From Pedobacter sp. MC2016-24 (GTDB lineage: Bacteria > Bacteroidota > Bacteroidia > Sphingobacteriales > Sphingobacteriaceae): DNA of 64,000 bases. Position numbers and translations under genes: made by a program. Under the pieces are notes generated by a model. The model saw only the letters and a list, made by a program, of their open reading frames with translations. It was not told the origin of the DNA and did not search any database. The stretch covers positions 1-64,000 of the forward strand of contig NZ_JADFBX010000020.1 of NCBI RefSeq assembly GCF_015223055.1. Reading direction: 5' to 3'. Every line of letters begins with the position of its first letter. Position 1 is the stretch's first letter. Positions 15,750 through 24,577 of the stretch are shown here, in pieces.

Positions 15750-16298
15750 ATGGAAATATTAAAATGGAAAACACTCTCATCTGAATACCTGGTGAAAGAA
15801 AAATGGGCCACTTTACGGGTAGACACCTGTGACCTGAGGAACGGTCAGATCAAAGATGATTACTATGTGCTTGAATATCCAAATTGGGTAAATGCCATTG
15901 CCCTGACCCAGGACAATAAAATATTATTGGTTACACAGTACAGGCACGCAGGCGACATCATCTCACTGGAGGTTCCAGGAGGTGTAATGGACGGCAATGA
16001 AAGCCCGGAGTTTGCAATCAGAAGAGAACTGCTGGAAGAAACCGGCTATACATTTGACAGCGCAGAACTCATCGCCACCCTTTATCCAAATCCTGCTACA
16101 GCCAATAATGTCACCTATACGTATTTATTAAAGGGCGGTATCAAAACACAGGAACAGCACCTGGATGAACATGAAATACTGAATGTAGCAAGCTATACCA
16201 TCGAAGAGGTGGAGCAGCTTTTAAATGAAAACAAAATAGATCAGGCTTTACATGCCGCTGCCCTATTTTACGGCTTGCTCAGGTTGAAGCAGGCTTAA
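15750..16298 (+). CDS. Nudix hydrolase, ADP-ribose pyrophosphatase-like
   Basis: 182 residues with a complete Nudix box at residues 78-100 (GVMDGNE, then REL-LEETGY), matching G-x5-E-x7-R-E-U-x-E-E-x-G-U. The upstream VTQYRHAGDIISLEVPGG segment is typical of the ADP-ribose/nucleoside-diphosphate-sugar pyrophosphatase subgroup. The likely reaction is hydrolysis of ADP-ribose or a similar NDP-sugar to AMP and a sugar phosphate. It is 11 bp from the TPM gene, probably the last gene of that operon, and is followed by a strong terminator. Confidence 0.9.
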   Translation: MEILKWKTLSSEYLVKEKWATLRVDTCDLRNGQIKDDYYVLEYPNWVNAIALTQDNKILLVTQYRHAGDIISLEVPGGVMDGNESPEFAIRRELLEETGYTFDSAELIATLYPNPATANNVTYTYLLKGGIKTQEQHLDEHEILNVASYTIEEVEQLLNENKIDQALHAAALFYGLLRLKQA

Positions 16299-16313
16299 AG
16301 CAGGCAATTCAAT

Positions 16314-16360
16314 AACCAAAAAAGGGATGTTAAGTTTGGCTTAACATCCCTTTTTTGGTT
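16314..16360. terminator. strong bidirectional terminator
   Basis: A perfect 21-bp stem (16314-16334 with 16340-16360) and a 5-nt loop, with A6/T6 runs placed to give a U-rich end in either direction. It separates the convergent Nudix gene and dnaA, and should end both transcripts. Confidence 0.9.
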
Positions 16361-16372
16361 ACAACCTATAGG

Positions 16373-17803
16373 TTAACTCATTTTCAATTTCTTCTGAATG
16401 TCATGCACATAACCTTTAAATTTCTTATCTGTATCGATCAGATCTTCTACAGTCTGGCAGGCGTAAATCACAGTAGAATGGTCTCTGCCACCAAAAAAGG
16501 CGCCGATAGTTTTTAAAGAAGACTTGGTATGGCTTTTAGAAAGGTACATTGAAATTTGTCTTGCCTGTACAATTTCGCGTTTCCGTGTTTGCGATTTAAC
16601 CATATCTGCCGGAACTTCAAAATATTCACAAACCAGTTTCTGAATGTATTCCATCGAGATTTCTTTGGAAGTATTTTTAATAAAGTTTTTCAGCATTTGT
16701 TTGGCAAGCCCCAGATCAATGTCTTTTTTATTGAGTGTTGACTGCGCAAGCAAAGAGACCATCGCACCTTCCAGTTCACGTACGTTGTTGTCAATATTAT
16801 TAGCCACATACTCGACTACCTCTTCTGGCAGTTCAATACCATCGGCATACATCTTTTTACGGAGGATCGCAATTCTGGTTTCCAGATCAGGGATTTGCAG
16901 ATCTGCCGAAAGTCCCCATTTGAAACGACTTAGTAAACGCTCTTCTAAGCCAGCCAGATCTTTAGGCGATTTGTCCGAAGTCAGGATGACTTGTTTGCCC
17001 GACTGGTGTAAATGGTTAAAGATATGGAAGAAGATGTCCTGTGTTTTCTCTTTACCAGCAAAATTATGCACATCATCCATGATGATCACATCCATGGCCT
17101 GATAAAAATTCACAAAATCGTTGATGGTATTGTTTTTCAGGGAATCCACAAATTGCTGGCAGAATTTCTCGCAGGAAACATAAATGACCAGTTTATCCGG
17201 CATGCTTCTTTTGATTTCATTTCCTATAGCCTGGGCCAGGTGCGTTTTGCCCAGTCCCACGCCACCATATATCATCAGCGGGTTAAATGAAGTCCCTCCA
17301 GGCTTAGCTGCAACAGCATAGCCGGCAGATCGGGCCAATCGGTTACAATCACCTTCTATATAATTTTCAAAGGTGTAATTGGAGTTGAGCTGAGGATCTA
17401 CATTTAGCTTTTTTAAGCCGGGAATGATGAAAGGATTTTTGATGTCTTTATTGATCGACACTGGAATGGGCATGGACTGCCTTTTGGCTTCTGCCCCGTT
17501 TCCATTGCTGGGCATATTGGTGGTATAAGGAGAACCAGAATTCGAAGACTTATCTACCACAATATTATATTCCAACCGTCCCTCGTCTCCCAGTTGCTTT
17601 TTTACCGTTTTTCTGAGTAAACCAACATAGTGTTCTTCCAACCATTCGTAGAAAAACAAACTAGGTACTTGTATCGTTAAAATGTTACCTTCTAACTTTA
17701 AAGCAGAAATCGGTTCGAACCAGGTTTTAAAGCTTTGGGCTGGAATGTTATCCTTGATAATTTGGAGACAGTTTTTCCACACTTCTGTACAAGTTTTTTC
17801 CAT
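16373..17803 (-). CDS. dnaA: chromosomal replication initiator DnaA
   Basis: 476 residues from ATG at 17803 (MEKTCTEVWKNCLQIIKD); an upstream extension to 17881 is open but not DnaA-like. Domain I (about 1-85) contains FKTWFEPISAL. A linker follows, then the AAA+ domain: Walker A at 180-187 (GGVGLGKT) and Walker B IIMDDVHNF (Asp243, Asp244). The C-terminal DNA-binding domain carries the signature GGRDHSTVIYAC. It binds DnaA boxes at the origin and opens DNA to start replication. Two TTATCAACA boxes lie in the spacer upstream, consistent with autoregulation or a nearby origin. Confidence 0.97.
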   Translation of the reverse strand: MEKTCTEVWKNCLQIIKDNIPAQSFKTWFEPISALKLEGNILTIQVPSLFFYEWLEEHYVGLLRKTVKKQLGDEGRLEYNIVVDKSSNSGSPYTTNMPSNGNGAEAKRQSMPIPVSINKDIKNPFIIPGLKKLNVDPQLNSNYTFENYIEGDCNRLARSAGYAVAAKPGGTSFNPLMIYGGVGLGKTHLAQAIGNEIKRSMPDKLVIYVSCEKFCQQFVDSLKNNTINDFVNFYQAMDVIIMDDVHNFAGKEKTQDIFFHIFNHLHQSGKQVILTSDKSPKDLAGLEERLLSRFKWGLSADLQIPDLETRIAILRKKMYADGIELPEEVVEYVANNIDNNVRELEGAMVSLLAQSTLNKKDIDLGLAKQMLKNFIKNTSKEISMEYIQKLVCEYFEVPADMVKSQTRKREIVQARQISMYLSKSHTKSSLKTIGAFFGGRDHSTVIYACQTVEDLIDTDKKFKGYVHDIQKKLKMS

Positions 17804-17998
17804 AGGGATTCTACAATTTCTTGGTTTACAATAGCGATAGAGGCTTAAAAAAATAGCTCTTTCGAGAGATCGAATATTCAAAAAATTATCAACAAATAAA
17901 ACTTAATTTTAACTTATTTGGTAAGTAACTAAACAGCAACAGAATACCCTAGTTAACCTCAATTTATTGTGTTGATAACTATTTTTTAACATCGATTT
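17804..17998. promoter_or_regulatory. dnaA upstream region with two DnaA boxes
   Basis: AT-rich spacer with TTATCAACA at 17886-17894 (plus strand) and the same word on the minus strand at 17970-17978, inward-facing about 75 bp apart. Each differs by one base from the TTATCCACA consensus. Likely an autoregulatory site; it may be part of oriC, but only two boxes are seen. Confidence 0.55.
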
Positions 17999-19546
17999 TT
18001 AATATTCTCCAAAAACATCACGCAAGATGTCGGCTATTTCGCCCAGGGTGGCATAAACCTCCACAGCAGCTAAAATAAAAGGCATTAAATTGGCGGTTCC
18101 TTTGGCAGCAACAGTCAAGTCATGGAGTGCTTTGGCCACAGCTTCAGCATCACGTTCAGCTTTCAGTTGCTGAAGTTTTTCTGTTTGTATGGTCCTGATG
18201 GATTCGTCGATGGTAAATACGTCATTGATGCCTTCTTTTTCCTGAGTAAATTTATTTACACCAACAATGATCCTGCTGGCATTTTCTATTTCCACCTGGT
18301 ATTCATAGGCGGCTTTGGCAATTTCATTTTGAATGTAACCGTTTTCTATCGCCTGGACAGATCCGCCCATTACATCAATTTTATCAATATACAATTGTGC
18401 GGCAGCTTCGATCTCATCTGTTAAAGTTTCTACAAAATAGGATCCCGCCAAAGGATCAACTGTATCCGTTACCCCACTTTCAAAAGCAATAACCTGCTGT
18501 GTACGCAAGGCTATTTTAGCCGCAGCTTCTGTAGGTAATGACAGCGCCTCGTCGTAGCCATTGGTGTGTAAAGACTGTGTACCGCCTAAAACGGCAGCCA
18601 TGGCCTGATTGGTAACCCGAATGACATTATTTAATGGTTGTTGTGCAGTGAGTGTTGAACCACCTGTTTGCGTGTGAAAACGCAGCATTTGTGCTTTCTC
18701 ATCTGTAGCGCCTAGTTTTTTGGTGATGCTGGCCCACATCCGTCTGGCCGCCCTGAACTTGGCGATCTCTTCAAAGAAATTATTGTGACAATTGAAAAAG
18801 AAGGACAAGCGCTTGGCGAAGACATTGATATCTAATCCTTTTTCCAATGCTGCGTTTAAATAGGCCTTACCATTGGCCAAAGTAAAGGCAAGTTCCTGCA
18901 CTGCTGTTGATCCCGCTTCGCGGATGTGATATCCGGAAATGGAGATGGTGTTCCATTTGGGTACTTCCTTACTGCAATATTCAAAAATATCGGTGATGAT
19001 ACGCATGGAAGATTTAGGCGGATAGATATAGGTGCCCCGGGCAGCATATTCTTTTAAAATATCATTTTGAATGGTACCCGAGATCTGTCTGATGTCTGCG
19101 CCCTGCTTTTTGGCAAGGGCAATATACATGGCCAGCAAAATGGAAGCTGTAGCATTGATGGTCATCGATGTCGTGATTTTCTGCAACTCAATGCCATCAA
19201 ATAAAATCTCAATATCTTTGAGCGAATCTATAGCCACACCAACCTTACCTACTTCACCCTCTGCCATTTCATGATCTGAGTCATAGCCAATCTGGGTTGG
19301 TAAATCAAACGCAACGGAAAGTCCCATGGTTCCCTGCTTGAGCAAGTAGTGATATCTCTTGTTTGATTCTTCGGCAGTAGAAAAGCCAGCGTACTGACGC
19401 ATGGTCCATAACCGCCCACGGTACATATCTTTTTGAATGCCCCTGGTATATGGGAATTCTCCCGGCGCTTCTATTGTGGTTTTAGCCTCCGTATAGACTT
19501 CTTTAATTTCGATACCAGATGTGGTGGTAAACTTCTTCTCACTCAT
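17999..19546 (-). CDS. acyl-CoA mutase large subunit (B12-dependent, split type)
   Basis: 515 residues matching the catalytic TIM-barrel part of methylmalonyl-CoA mutase and relatives. PYTRGIQKDMYRGRLWTMRQ (CoA-site residues), GLSVAFDLPTQIGYDSDH, RFHTQTGGSTLTAQQPLNNV and GTQSLHTNGYDEAL are all family landmarks. The protein stops before the cobalamin-binding domain, so it must pair with a separate small B12 subunit not seen in this window. The reaction is interconversion of methylmalonyl- and succinyl-CoA, or isobutyryl/n-butyryl or hydroxyisobutyryl-CoA; a structure-guided comparison would be needed to tell which. It is followed closely downstream by the dnaA control region. Confidence 0.92.
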   Translation of the reverse strand: MSEKKFTTTSGIEIKEVYTEAKTTIEAPGEFPYTRGIQKDMYRGRLWTMRQYAGFSTAEESNKRYHYLLKQGTMGLSVAFDLPTQIGYDSDHEMAEGEVGKVGVAIDSLKDIEILFDGIELQKITTSMTINATASILLAMYIALAKKQGADIRQISGTIQNDILKEYAARGTYIYPPKSSMRIITDIFEYCSKEVPKWNTISISGYHIREAGSTAVQELAFTLANGKAYLNAALEKGLDINVFAKRLSFFFNCHNNFFEEIAKFRAARRMWASITKKLGATDEKAQMLRFHTQTGGSTLTAQQPLNNVIRVTNQAMAAVLGGTQSLHTNGYDEALSLPTEAAAKIALRTQQVIAFESGVTDTVDPLAGSYFVETLTDEIEAAAQLYIDKIDVMGGSVQAIENGYIQNEIAKAAYEYQVEIENASRIIVGVNKFTQEKEGINDVFTIDESIRTIQTEKLQQLKAERDAEAVAKALHDLTVAAKGTANLMPFILAAVEVYATLGEIADILRDVFGEY

Positions 19547-19549
19547 AAT

Positions 19550-20080
19550 TTAAAACAATTGATGAATATCTTTTTTAATCAGCGCCAGGGTCAATTCGTA
19601 GGGATTGTCTTTCATTTGTGCCATGTGCTGCAGGATGTTCCGGCTCAGATCTACACCTGCGGCATTTGCCGGCAAACTTTTCATCCCATTGTTCAGCATG
19701 GCAACGGTATCCTCTTTCAGTTTAGTTACCACATCCCAGGTACTGGCCTCAATATACAATTGCTGGGTGATGTTGTGCTGGTATTCTGCCCTTAACTCCG
19801 TTAACACCAATGCCTGCAGGTCTTGCGGGGATATGCCCGGCTGGTGTAACCTGAGCAGCAGGTTTGCCGGGTTGATGCGTTCTACAAACAGGATCAATCG
19901 CTCGTAAGCCTGTAATCTCAACGACAAAAGTACGCCTTGTCCTTCTTTTTGTTGCCCTTGAAATCTCAGTTTAAAATAAGTCTGTATGTCATTTTTAATT
20001 AAAGCATACGCAATGGCAACGGTAATACCTCCTCCTGCAGCCAGTACGGCAATATCTATGATCAATTTCTGTACGTTCAT
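19550..20080 (-). CDS. hypothetical membrane-anchored protein
   Basis: About 176 residues from ATG at 20080 (MNVQKLIIDI). One N-terminal transmembrane helix (IDIAVLAAGGGITVAIAYAL) is followed by a soluble helical domain (LLSLRLQAYERLILFVERIN, PANLLLRLHQPG). I recognise it as a type common in Bacteroidota but cannot name a function. Its stop is 3 bp before the mutase start, so the two genes are likely co-transcribed. That arrangement may only reflect shared transcription. Confidence 0.8.
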   Translation of the reverse strand: MNVQKLIIDIAVLAAGGGITVAIAYALIKNDIQTYFKLRFQGQQKEGQGVLLSLRLQAYERLILFVERINPANLLLRLHQPGISPQDLQALVLTELRAEYQHNITQQLYIEASTWDVVTKLKEDTVAMLNNGMKSLPANAAGVDLSRNILQHMAQMKDNPYELTLALIKKDIHQLF

Positions 20081-20213
20081 TTCATTTGTTTGAATACCGT
20101 AATAATTGGTGTTTAAGCTCAGCAAAAATGTACAAATTATTTATATTTACACATTAATTGATTTTTATTCCCAAAAGGATAGAGATCGTTTGTTTCCTTA
20201 ATTTTGAATCGAT

Positions 20214-20567
20214 ATGAGTACTACAGTTGATACCGCATTTGCACCCGTTACTTTTACACAAACAGCTGTAAAGGAACTTTTTAAATTGAAAGATCAACAA
20301 GAGATTGCTGAAGACTTTGGCTTGCGCGTGGGCGTTGAAGGCGGAGGTTGTTCGGGCATGAACTATGTTCTGGGCTTTGATCAGAAAAAAGAAGGTGATC
20401 AGGAATTTATCATTGATGGAATTAAAGTATTTATGCACAAAGCACACCAAATGTATTTAATGGGGATGCAGGTAGATTGGCAGGACGGGTTAAATTCAAG
20501 AGGTTTTACCTTTAGCAATCCAAATGCAGCCAGCACTTGTGGTTGTGGCACCAGCTTTTCGGTATAA
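20214..20567 (+). CDS. A-type iron-sulfur cluster carrier (HesB/IscA)
   Basis: 117 residues with the three conserved cysteines of A-type carriers: Cys46 in GGGCSGMNY, and Cys109 and Cys111 in STCGCGTSFSV. It binds an Fe-S cluster or iron and passes it to target proteins in the cytoplasm. The length is normal. No isc or suf genes are adjacent. A TAATTTTG word (20199-20206) is only 7 bp from the start codon; if it is the -7 element, the message would be nearly leaderless. Confidence 0.93.
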   Translation: MSTTVDTAFAPVTFTQTAVKELFKLKDQQEIAEDFGLRVGVEGGGCSGMNYVLGFDQKKEGDQEFIIDGIKVFMHKAHQMYLMGMQVDWQDGLNSRGFTFSNPNAASTCGCGTSFSV

Positions 20568-20606
20568 TTAAATCAAAATTTTCAGTATAGTTGTAACAAT
20601 ATCAGG

Positions 20607-20638
20607 AGTCTTGTTGTCTTAGCAACAGGACTTTTTTA
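20607..20638 (+). terminator. Rho-independent terminator after the Fe-S carrier
   Basis: AGTCTTGTTG (20607-20616) pairs with CAACAGGACT (20623-20632), with one G-U pair and a 6-nt loop, then a T6 run. It ends the carrier transcript before the permease gene. Confidence 0.8.
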
Positions 20639-20665
20639 TTTCTTAGCCTCCTCAAATTAAATTTA

Positions 20666-21898
20666 ATGACTTATACTGAAAACGTACGACTAGCCTTACA
20701 ATCAATCAAGAGTAACAGGTTAAGGACCTTGTTAACCGCATTGATTATCGCCATTGGTTTATCGGCGTTGGTAGGTATCCTCACGACTTTAGATGCGGTT
20801 AAGAAAAGCATGACCGATGCTTTTTCCAGTATGGGTGCAAATTCTTTTACCATTAGAAACCGTGGTACAGGAATCCGGATTGGTGGTTCGGGCCAGCGAC
20901 AAAAGCCTTTTAAATCGATCCGTTATGCCGAGGCCATTGCCCTTAAGGAAAGACTAAATACCCCTGCATCCATGGCCGTTAGTGTCATTGCCAGCAGGGG
21001 CGCTACAGTAAAATACAGTACTGCCAAAACAAATCCGAACATTACGGTACAGGGAATAGATGAGAATGGTTTAAATGCGCAGGGCCTGGAACTGGCATTG
21101 GGTAGAAATTTCAGTCTTACCGAAATCCAGAATGGCAGCAATGTCTGTGTCATTGGTGTAGAGGTTAGCGATAAACTCTTTAACGGACAATCACCGCTTG
21201 AAAAAATCATCACAGTAGGAAGTCAGCGCCTGAAGGTGATTGGCGTGCTGGTCTCCAAAGGTCAGAGTATGGGCTTTAGCGGCGACCGATCGGTCTATGT
21301 TCCTTTACTCAAAGCCAGACTGATCAATGCCAATTCAAATCCTTCTTATACGATCACTGTCATTGTTCCGAATAACAACATCATGGATAATGTCATTGGT
21401 GAAGCGACCTCTACATTTAGAAACATCAGGAAAGTTAAGGTTACTGAAACCAATAATTTTGAGATCACCAAAAGCGATGCCATTGCGCAAACGTTATTTG
21501 AGAACCTCAAATACATCGTATGGGGCGGTATCGCTATTGGTGGTATTACCTTAATGGGTGCGTCCATAGGCCTGATGAACATCATGCTGGTTTCTGTTAC
21601 GGAAAGAACTCGCGAAATCGGGATTAGAAAAGCAATTGGTGCCAATCCTTCTGTGATTCGAAAACAGTTCCTGATTGAGGCCGTGATCATTTGCCTGATG
21701 GGCGGAGCATTGGGGATATTTCTCGGGATATCCATAGGGAATTTGATTTCCCTGGCCATGGGTGGATCATTTATTGTTCCCTGGCTGTGGATATTTGGAG
21801 GCTTTGCCCTCTGCGTATTGGTTGGAATCGGTTCCGGTTATTACCCAGCTAAGAAAGCCTCCAAATTAGATCCTGTTGAAGCCCTGAGATACGAATAG
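20666..21898 (+). CDS. MacB/FtsX-type ABC transporter permease
   Basis: 410 residues with the MacB layout. The first transmembrane helix is at about residues 19-40 (LRTLLTALIIAIGLSALVGI), then a large periplasmic domain (about 45-270), then three C-terminal helices. The cytoplasmic REIGIRKAIGA loop and the final YPAKKASKLDPVEALRYE tail are both diagnostic. Such permeases work with a separate ATPase and often a membrane-fusion protein to export or move lipoproteins, peptides or drugs. Neither partner is adjacent here, so the substrate is open. Confidence 0.9.
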   Translation: MTYTENVRLALQSIKSNRLRTLLTALIIAIGLSALVGILTTLDAVKKSMTDAFSSMGANSFTIRNRGTGIRIGGSGQRQKPFKSIRYAEAIALKERLNTPASMAVSVIASRGATVKYSTAKTNPNITVQGIDENGLNAQGLELALGRNFSLTEIQNGSNVCVIGVEVSDKLFNGQSPLEKIITVGSQRLKVIGVLVSKGQSMGFSGDRSVYVPLLKARLINANSNPSYTITVIVPNNNIMDNVIGEATSTFRNIRKVKVTETNNFEITKSDAIAQTLFENLKYIVWGGIAIGGITLMGASIGLMNIMLVSVTERTREIGIRKAIGANPSVIRKQFLIEAVIICLMGGALGIFLGISIGNLISLAMGGSFIVPWLWIFGGFALCVLVGIGSGYYPAKKASKLDPVEALRYE

Positions 21899-21900
21899 TA

Positions 21901-22953
21901 TTAACGTGCGCTATATTGTGTATCATAATAGGCCTGATAGTTACCTGAAGTAACATCAGAAAGCCAGTCTTCATTTTCAAGATACCAATCTACTGTACGT
22001 TCCAGTCCTTCTTCAAACTGCAGGCTAGGCACCCAGTTCAATTTCTCCTGAAGTTTAGTAGAGTCAATGGCATAACGTAAGTCGTGCCCTGCCCTATCTG
22101 TTACAAAGGTGATGAGTTTAGCAGATTCGCCAGCCTCGCGACCTAATTTCTTATCCATAATGCTGCAAAGCAAATGAATCAGGTCAATGTTTTTCCATTC
22201 GTTGTGTCCACCGATATTATAGGTCTCACCAGTTTTTGCCTGGTGAAAAATCACATCAATGGCACGGGCATGATCTTCTACCCATAACCAATCGCGTACA
22301 TTCTCTCCTTTTCCATAAACCGGAACAGGCTGGTTATTTTTAATGTTGTTGATGGCTAAAGGAATCAGTTTCTCCGGGAAGTGGTGCGAACCGTAGTTAT
22401 TCGAGCAGTTGGAAATCACCACATCGATGCCGTAAGTATCATGATAAGCCCTTACAAAGTGATCGGAAGAGGCTTTAGAAGCCGAATAAGGACTATGCGG
22501 GTCGTAAGCTGTGCTTTCAGTAAACATCCCTGTTTCGCCCAATGCACCATATACTTCATCGGTAGATACGTGGTAAAAGCGTTTTTTATCATAGTCGCCC
22601 TTCCAGAATTCCCTGGCTGAATTCAACAAGTTCACTGTACCAATCACATTGGTCATTACAAACGCCGTTGGATCTGTGATCGAACGGTCCACATGTGATT
22701 CTGCAGCCAAATGGATTACGGCATCAAATTGTTCCTTTTGAAATAAATCATTGATTTCCTTCGCATCCGTAATGTCTGCTTTGATAAAGCGGTAGTTTGA
22801 TTTGTCTTCAATATCTGTCAGGTTAGCCAGATTGCCTGCATACGTCAACTTATCCAGGTTCACAATCTCATACTGCGGATAACTGTTGACAAACCTCCGG
22901 ACTACATGCGAACCGATAAAGCCGGCCCCACCTGTAATTAGTATTTTCTTCAT
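21901..22953 (-). CDS. rfbB: dTDP-glucose 4,6-dehydratase
   Basis: 350 residues from ATG at 22953 (MKKILITGGAGFIGSHVVRR); an in-frame ATG four codons upstream is less likely. Extended SDR enzyme with GGAGFIGSH for NAD and the YSASKASSDH (YxxxK) catalytic pair. STDEVYGALGE and NNYGSHHFPEKLIPL are typical of RfbB. It converts dTDP-glucose to dTDP-4-keto-6-deoxyglucose, the precursor of rhamnose and other deoxysugars. No rfbA, C or D gene is adjacent. It is the last gene of a minus-strand nucleotide-sugar run. Its 3' end abuts the convergent permease gene by 2 bp. Confidence 0.93.
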   Translation of the reverse strand: MKKILITGGAGFIGSHVVRRFVNSYPQYEIVNLDKLTYAGNLANLTDIEDKSNYRFIKADITDAKEINDLFQKEQFDAVIHLAAESHVDRSITDPTAFVMTNVIGTVNLLNSAREFWKGDYDKKRFYHVSTDEVYGALGETGMFTESTAYDPHSPYSASKASSDHFVRAYHDTYGIDVVISNCSNNYGSHHFPEKLIPLAINNIKNNQPVPVYGKGENVRDWLWVEDHARAIDVIFHQAKTGETYNIGGHNEWKNIDLIHLLCSIMDKKLGREAGESAKLITFVTDRAGHDLRYAIDSTKLQEKLNWVPSLQFEEGLERTVDWYLENEDWLSDVTSGNYQAYYDTQYSAR

Positions 22954-22980
22954 TGGTATATTCATTTATAGTTAAATCGG

Positions 22981-23547
22981 TTATAAATTTTCAGGCAAGC
23001 CCAATTCCCTGGCTACTGAAGCGGTTTTATGCTGGTAAATTTTCCGGAGCAAATCATTCATTGCATCCTGCATATCAAATCTTAAATCTTCATGTAGTTT
23101 CTGGTACTTATTCAATAAGGTTACTGTTGTTTTCACAAAATACACCATTAACTTCTCCTGGAATTTATAAGCTGCTGTAAAAACACCTTCATTCAATTGA
23201 ATCGGCAAACTGTTCAGGAGGTGTATCCTCAATTCCAGTTCTGTTCCTAAATCTTTGGTCACTTTGAAATGATGGTTGATGCTGCCATTTAACTTGCGCA
23301 TCATCAATAAAGTATCCTTAGCATTCGCCTTACGGCCACGGACCAGGCTTTCCACCCCTTCGTCAATGGCTTGAATCAACTGTTCCTGCCGGTCGACAAG
23401 ATCCTGTTCATTTTCAAGCAATTTAAAGTGCAGGTGTTCCGTCAAGACTTTATCCTTTGCAATTAATCTGAGCAATAGTTTATCCTTCTCCTTTTCAGGC
23501 AGGGACTTGATCTCTGCTTTGAGATCTTTATGCTCACTTAATAACAT
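22981..23547 (-). CDS. hypothetical helical protein in sugar operon
   Basis: 188 residues, mostly helical and highly charged at the N-terminus (KDLKAEIKSLPEKEKDKLLL). No membrane segment, signal or catalytic motif is seen. It starts on the base after the galE stop codon and lies 27 bp from rfbB, so it is co-transcribed with the nucleotide-sugar genes. It may be a regulatory or scaffolding protein, or simply hitchhike in the operon. I do not recognise the family. Confidence 0.75.
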   Translation of the reverse strand: MLLSEHKDLKAEIKSLPEKEKDKLLLRLIAKDKVLTEHLHFKLLENEQDLVDRQEQLIQAIDEGVESLVRGRKANAKDTLLMMRKLNGSINHHFKVTKDLGTELELRIHLLNSLPIQLNEGVFTAAYKFQEKLMVYFVKTTVTLLNKYQKLHEDLRFDMQDAMNDLLRKIYQHKTASVARELGLPENL

Positions 23548-24570
23548 TTAGAATGGATTTTCCTGAAGATATTTTTCCCAGTTCCAGGCAGATCTCATCA
23601 TTTCTGTCACATCCAGTTCTGCTTTCCAGTTCAAATCGCGTGCTGCTTTTTCAACATTTCCCCATACCTGCTCAATATCTCCCTCTCTTCTTGCACCAAT
23701 GGTATAATTCAATTTCACACCAGTTGATTGTTCAAAAGCGGCAATCACTTCTAAAACGGAAGAACCGGTACCTGTACCTAAATTGAAAACCTCATAATTG
23801 CTACTTGCGTTGGCACTTTCCAGGCGTTTGATTGCTGCCACGTGTGCTTTAGCCAAATCTACAACATGGATATAATCGCGGATCGCACTGCCGTCCGGGG
23901 TATTATAGTCGTTGCCATAAACTGTGATTGGTCCGCGTTTACCAATAGCCGACTGGGTAATAAACGGAACCAGGTTTTGAGGAACACCAATTGGCAATTC
24001 ACCGATTAAAGCAGATGCGTGTGCACCTACCGGGTTGAAATAACGCAATGAGGTTACTTTTAAGCCAGGTGTCACAGCGCAGGTTTCCTGCAAAATTTCT
24101 TCTGCAATTTGCTTGGTGTTGCCATAAGGCGATTCTGCTTTTTTGGTAGGCTCAGACTCATCTACCGGCAAAACATCAGGCTGACCGTAAACCGTACAAG
24201 ATGAAGAGAATACGAGGTTAATTTTGCTATTGAAGGCATTGATCAGGTTGATCAGGGAATAAAAGTTGTTGCGGTAATATTTTAAAGGCTGTTGTACAGA
24301 CTCACCTACTGCTTTAAAAGCAGCAAAGTGAATTACACCAGTGATGTCGGCATTTTTAGCTACGAAATCTTTCACCTTTTGTTCATCACAAAGATCCAGT
24401 TCTACAAATTCAGGTCTGCTTCCTGTAATCGTGGTAATCTGATCCAGGATTTTTGGGTTAGAATTTGAAAAATCATCTACGATAATTACTTCATAGCCTG
24501 CATTATGCAATTCTACAACGGTATGAGAACCTATAAACCCGGTTCCCCCGGTTACTAATATTTTAGACAT
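23548..24570 (-). CDS. galE: UDP-glucose 4-epimerase
   Basis: 340 residues, the usual GalE length. NAD site GGTGFIGSHTVVEL at the N-terminus; SSSCTVYGQPD supplies the catalytic Ser region and YGNTK the YxxxK pair. SLRYFNPVGAHASALIGE and YGNDYNTPDGSAIRDYIHV are strongly GalE-like. It interconverts UDP-glucose and UDP-galactose. It sits between uxs (7 bp upstream) and the hypothetical gene in one operon. Confidence 0.95.
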   Translation of the reverse strand: MSKILVTGGTGFIGSHTVVELHNAGYEVIIVDDFSNSNPKILDQITTITGSRPEFVELDLCDEQKVKDFVAKNADITGVIHFAAFKAVGESVQQPLKYYRNNFYSLINLINAFNSKINLVFSSSCTVYGQPDVLPVDESEPTKKAESPYGNTKQIAEEILQETCAVTPGLKVTSLRYFNPVGAHASALIGELPIGVPQNLVPFITQSAIGKRGPITVYGNDYNTPDGSAIRDYIHVVDLAKAHVAAIKRLESANASSNYEVFNLGTGTGSSVLEVIAAFEQSTGVKLNYTIGARREGDIEQVWGNVEKAARDLNWKAELDVTEMMRSAWNWEKYLQENPF

Positions 24571-24577
24571 TCTTTTA

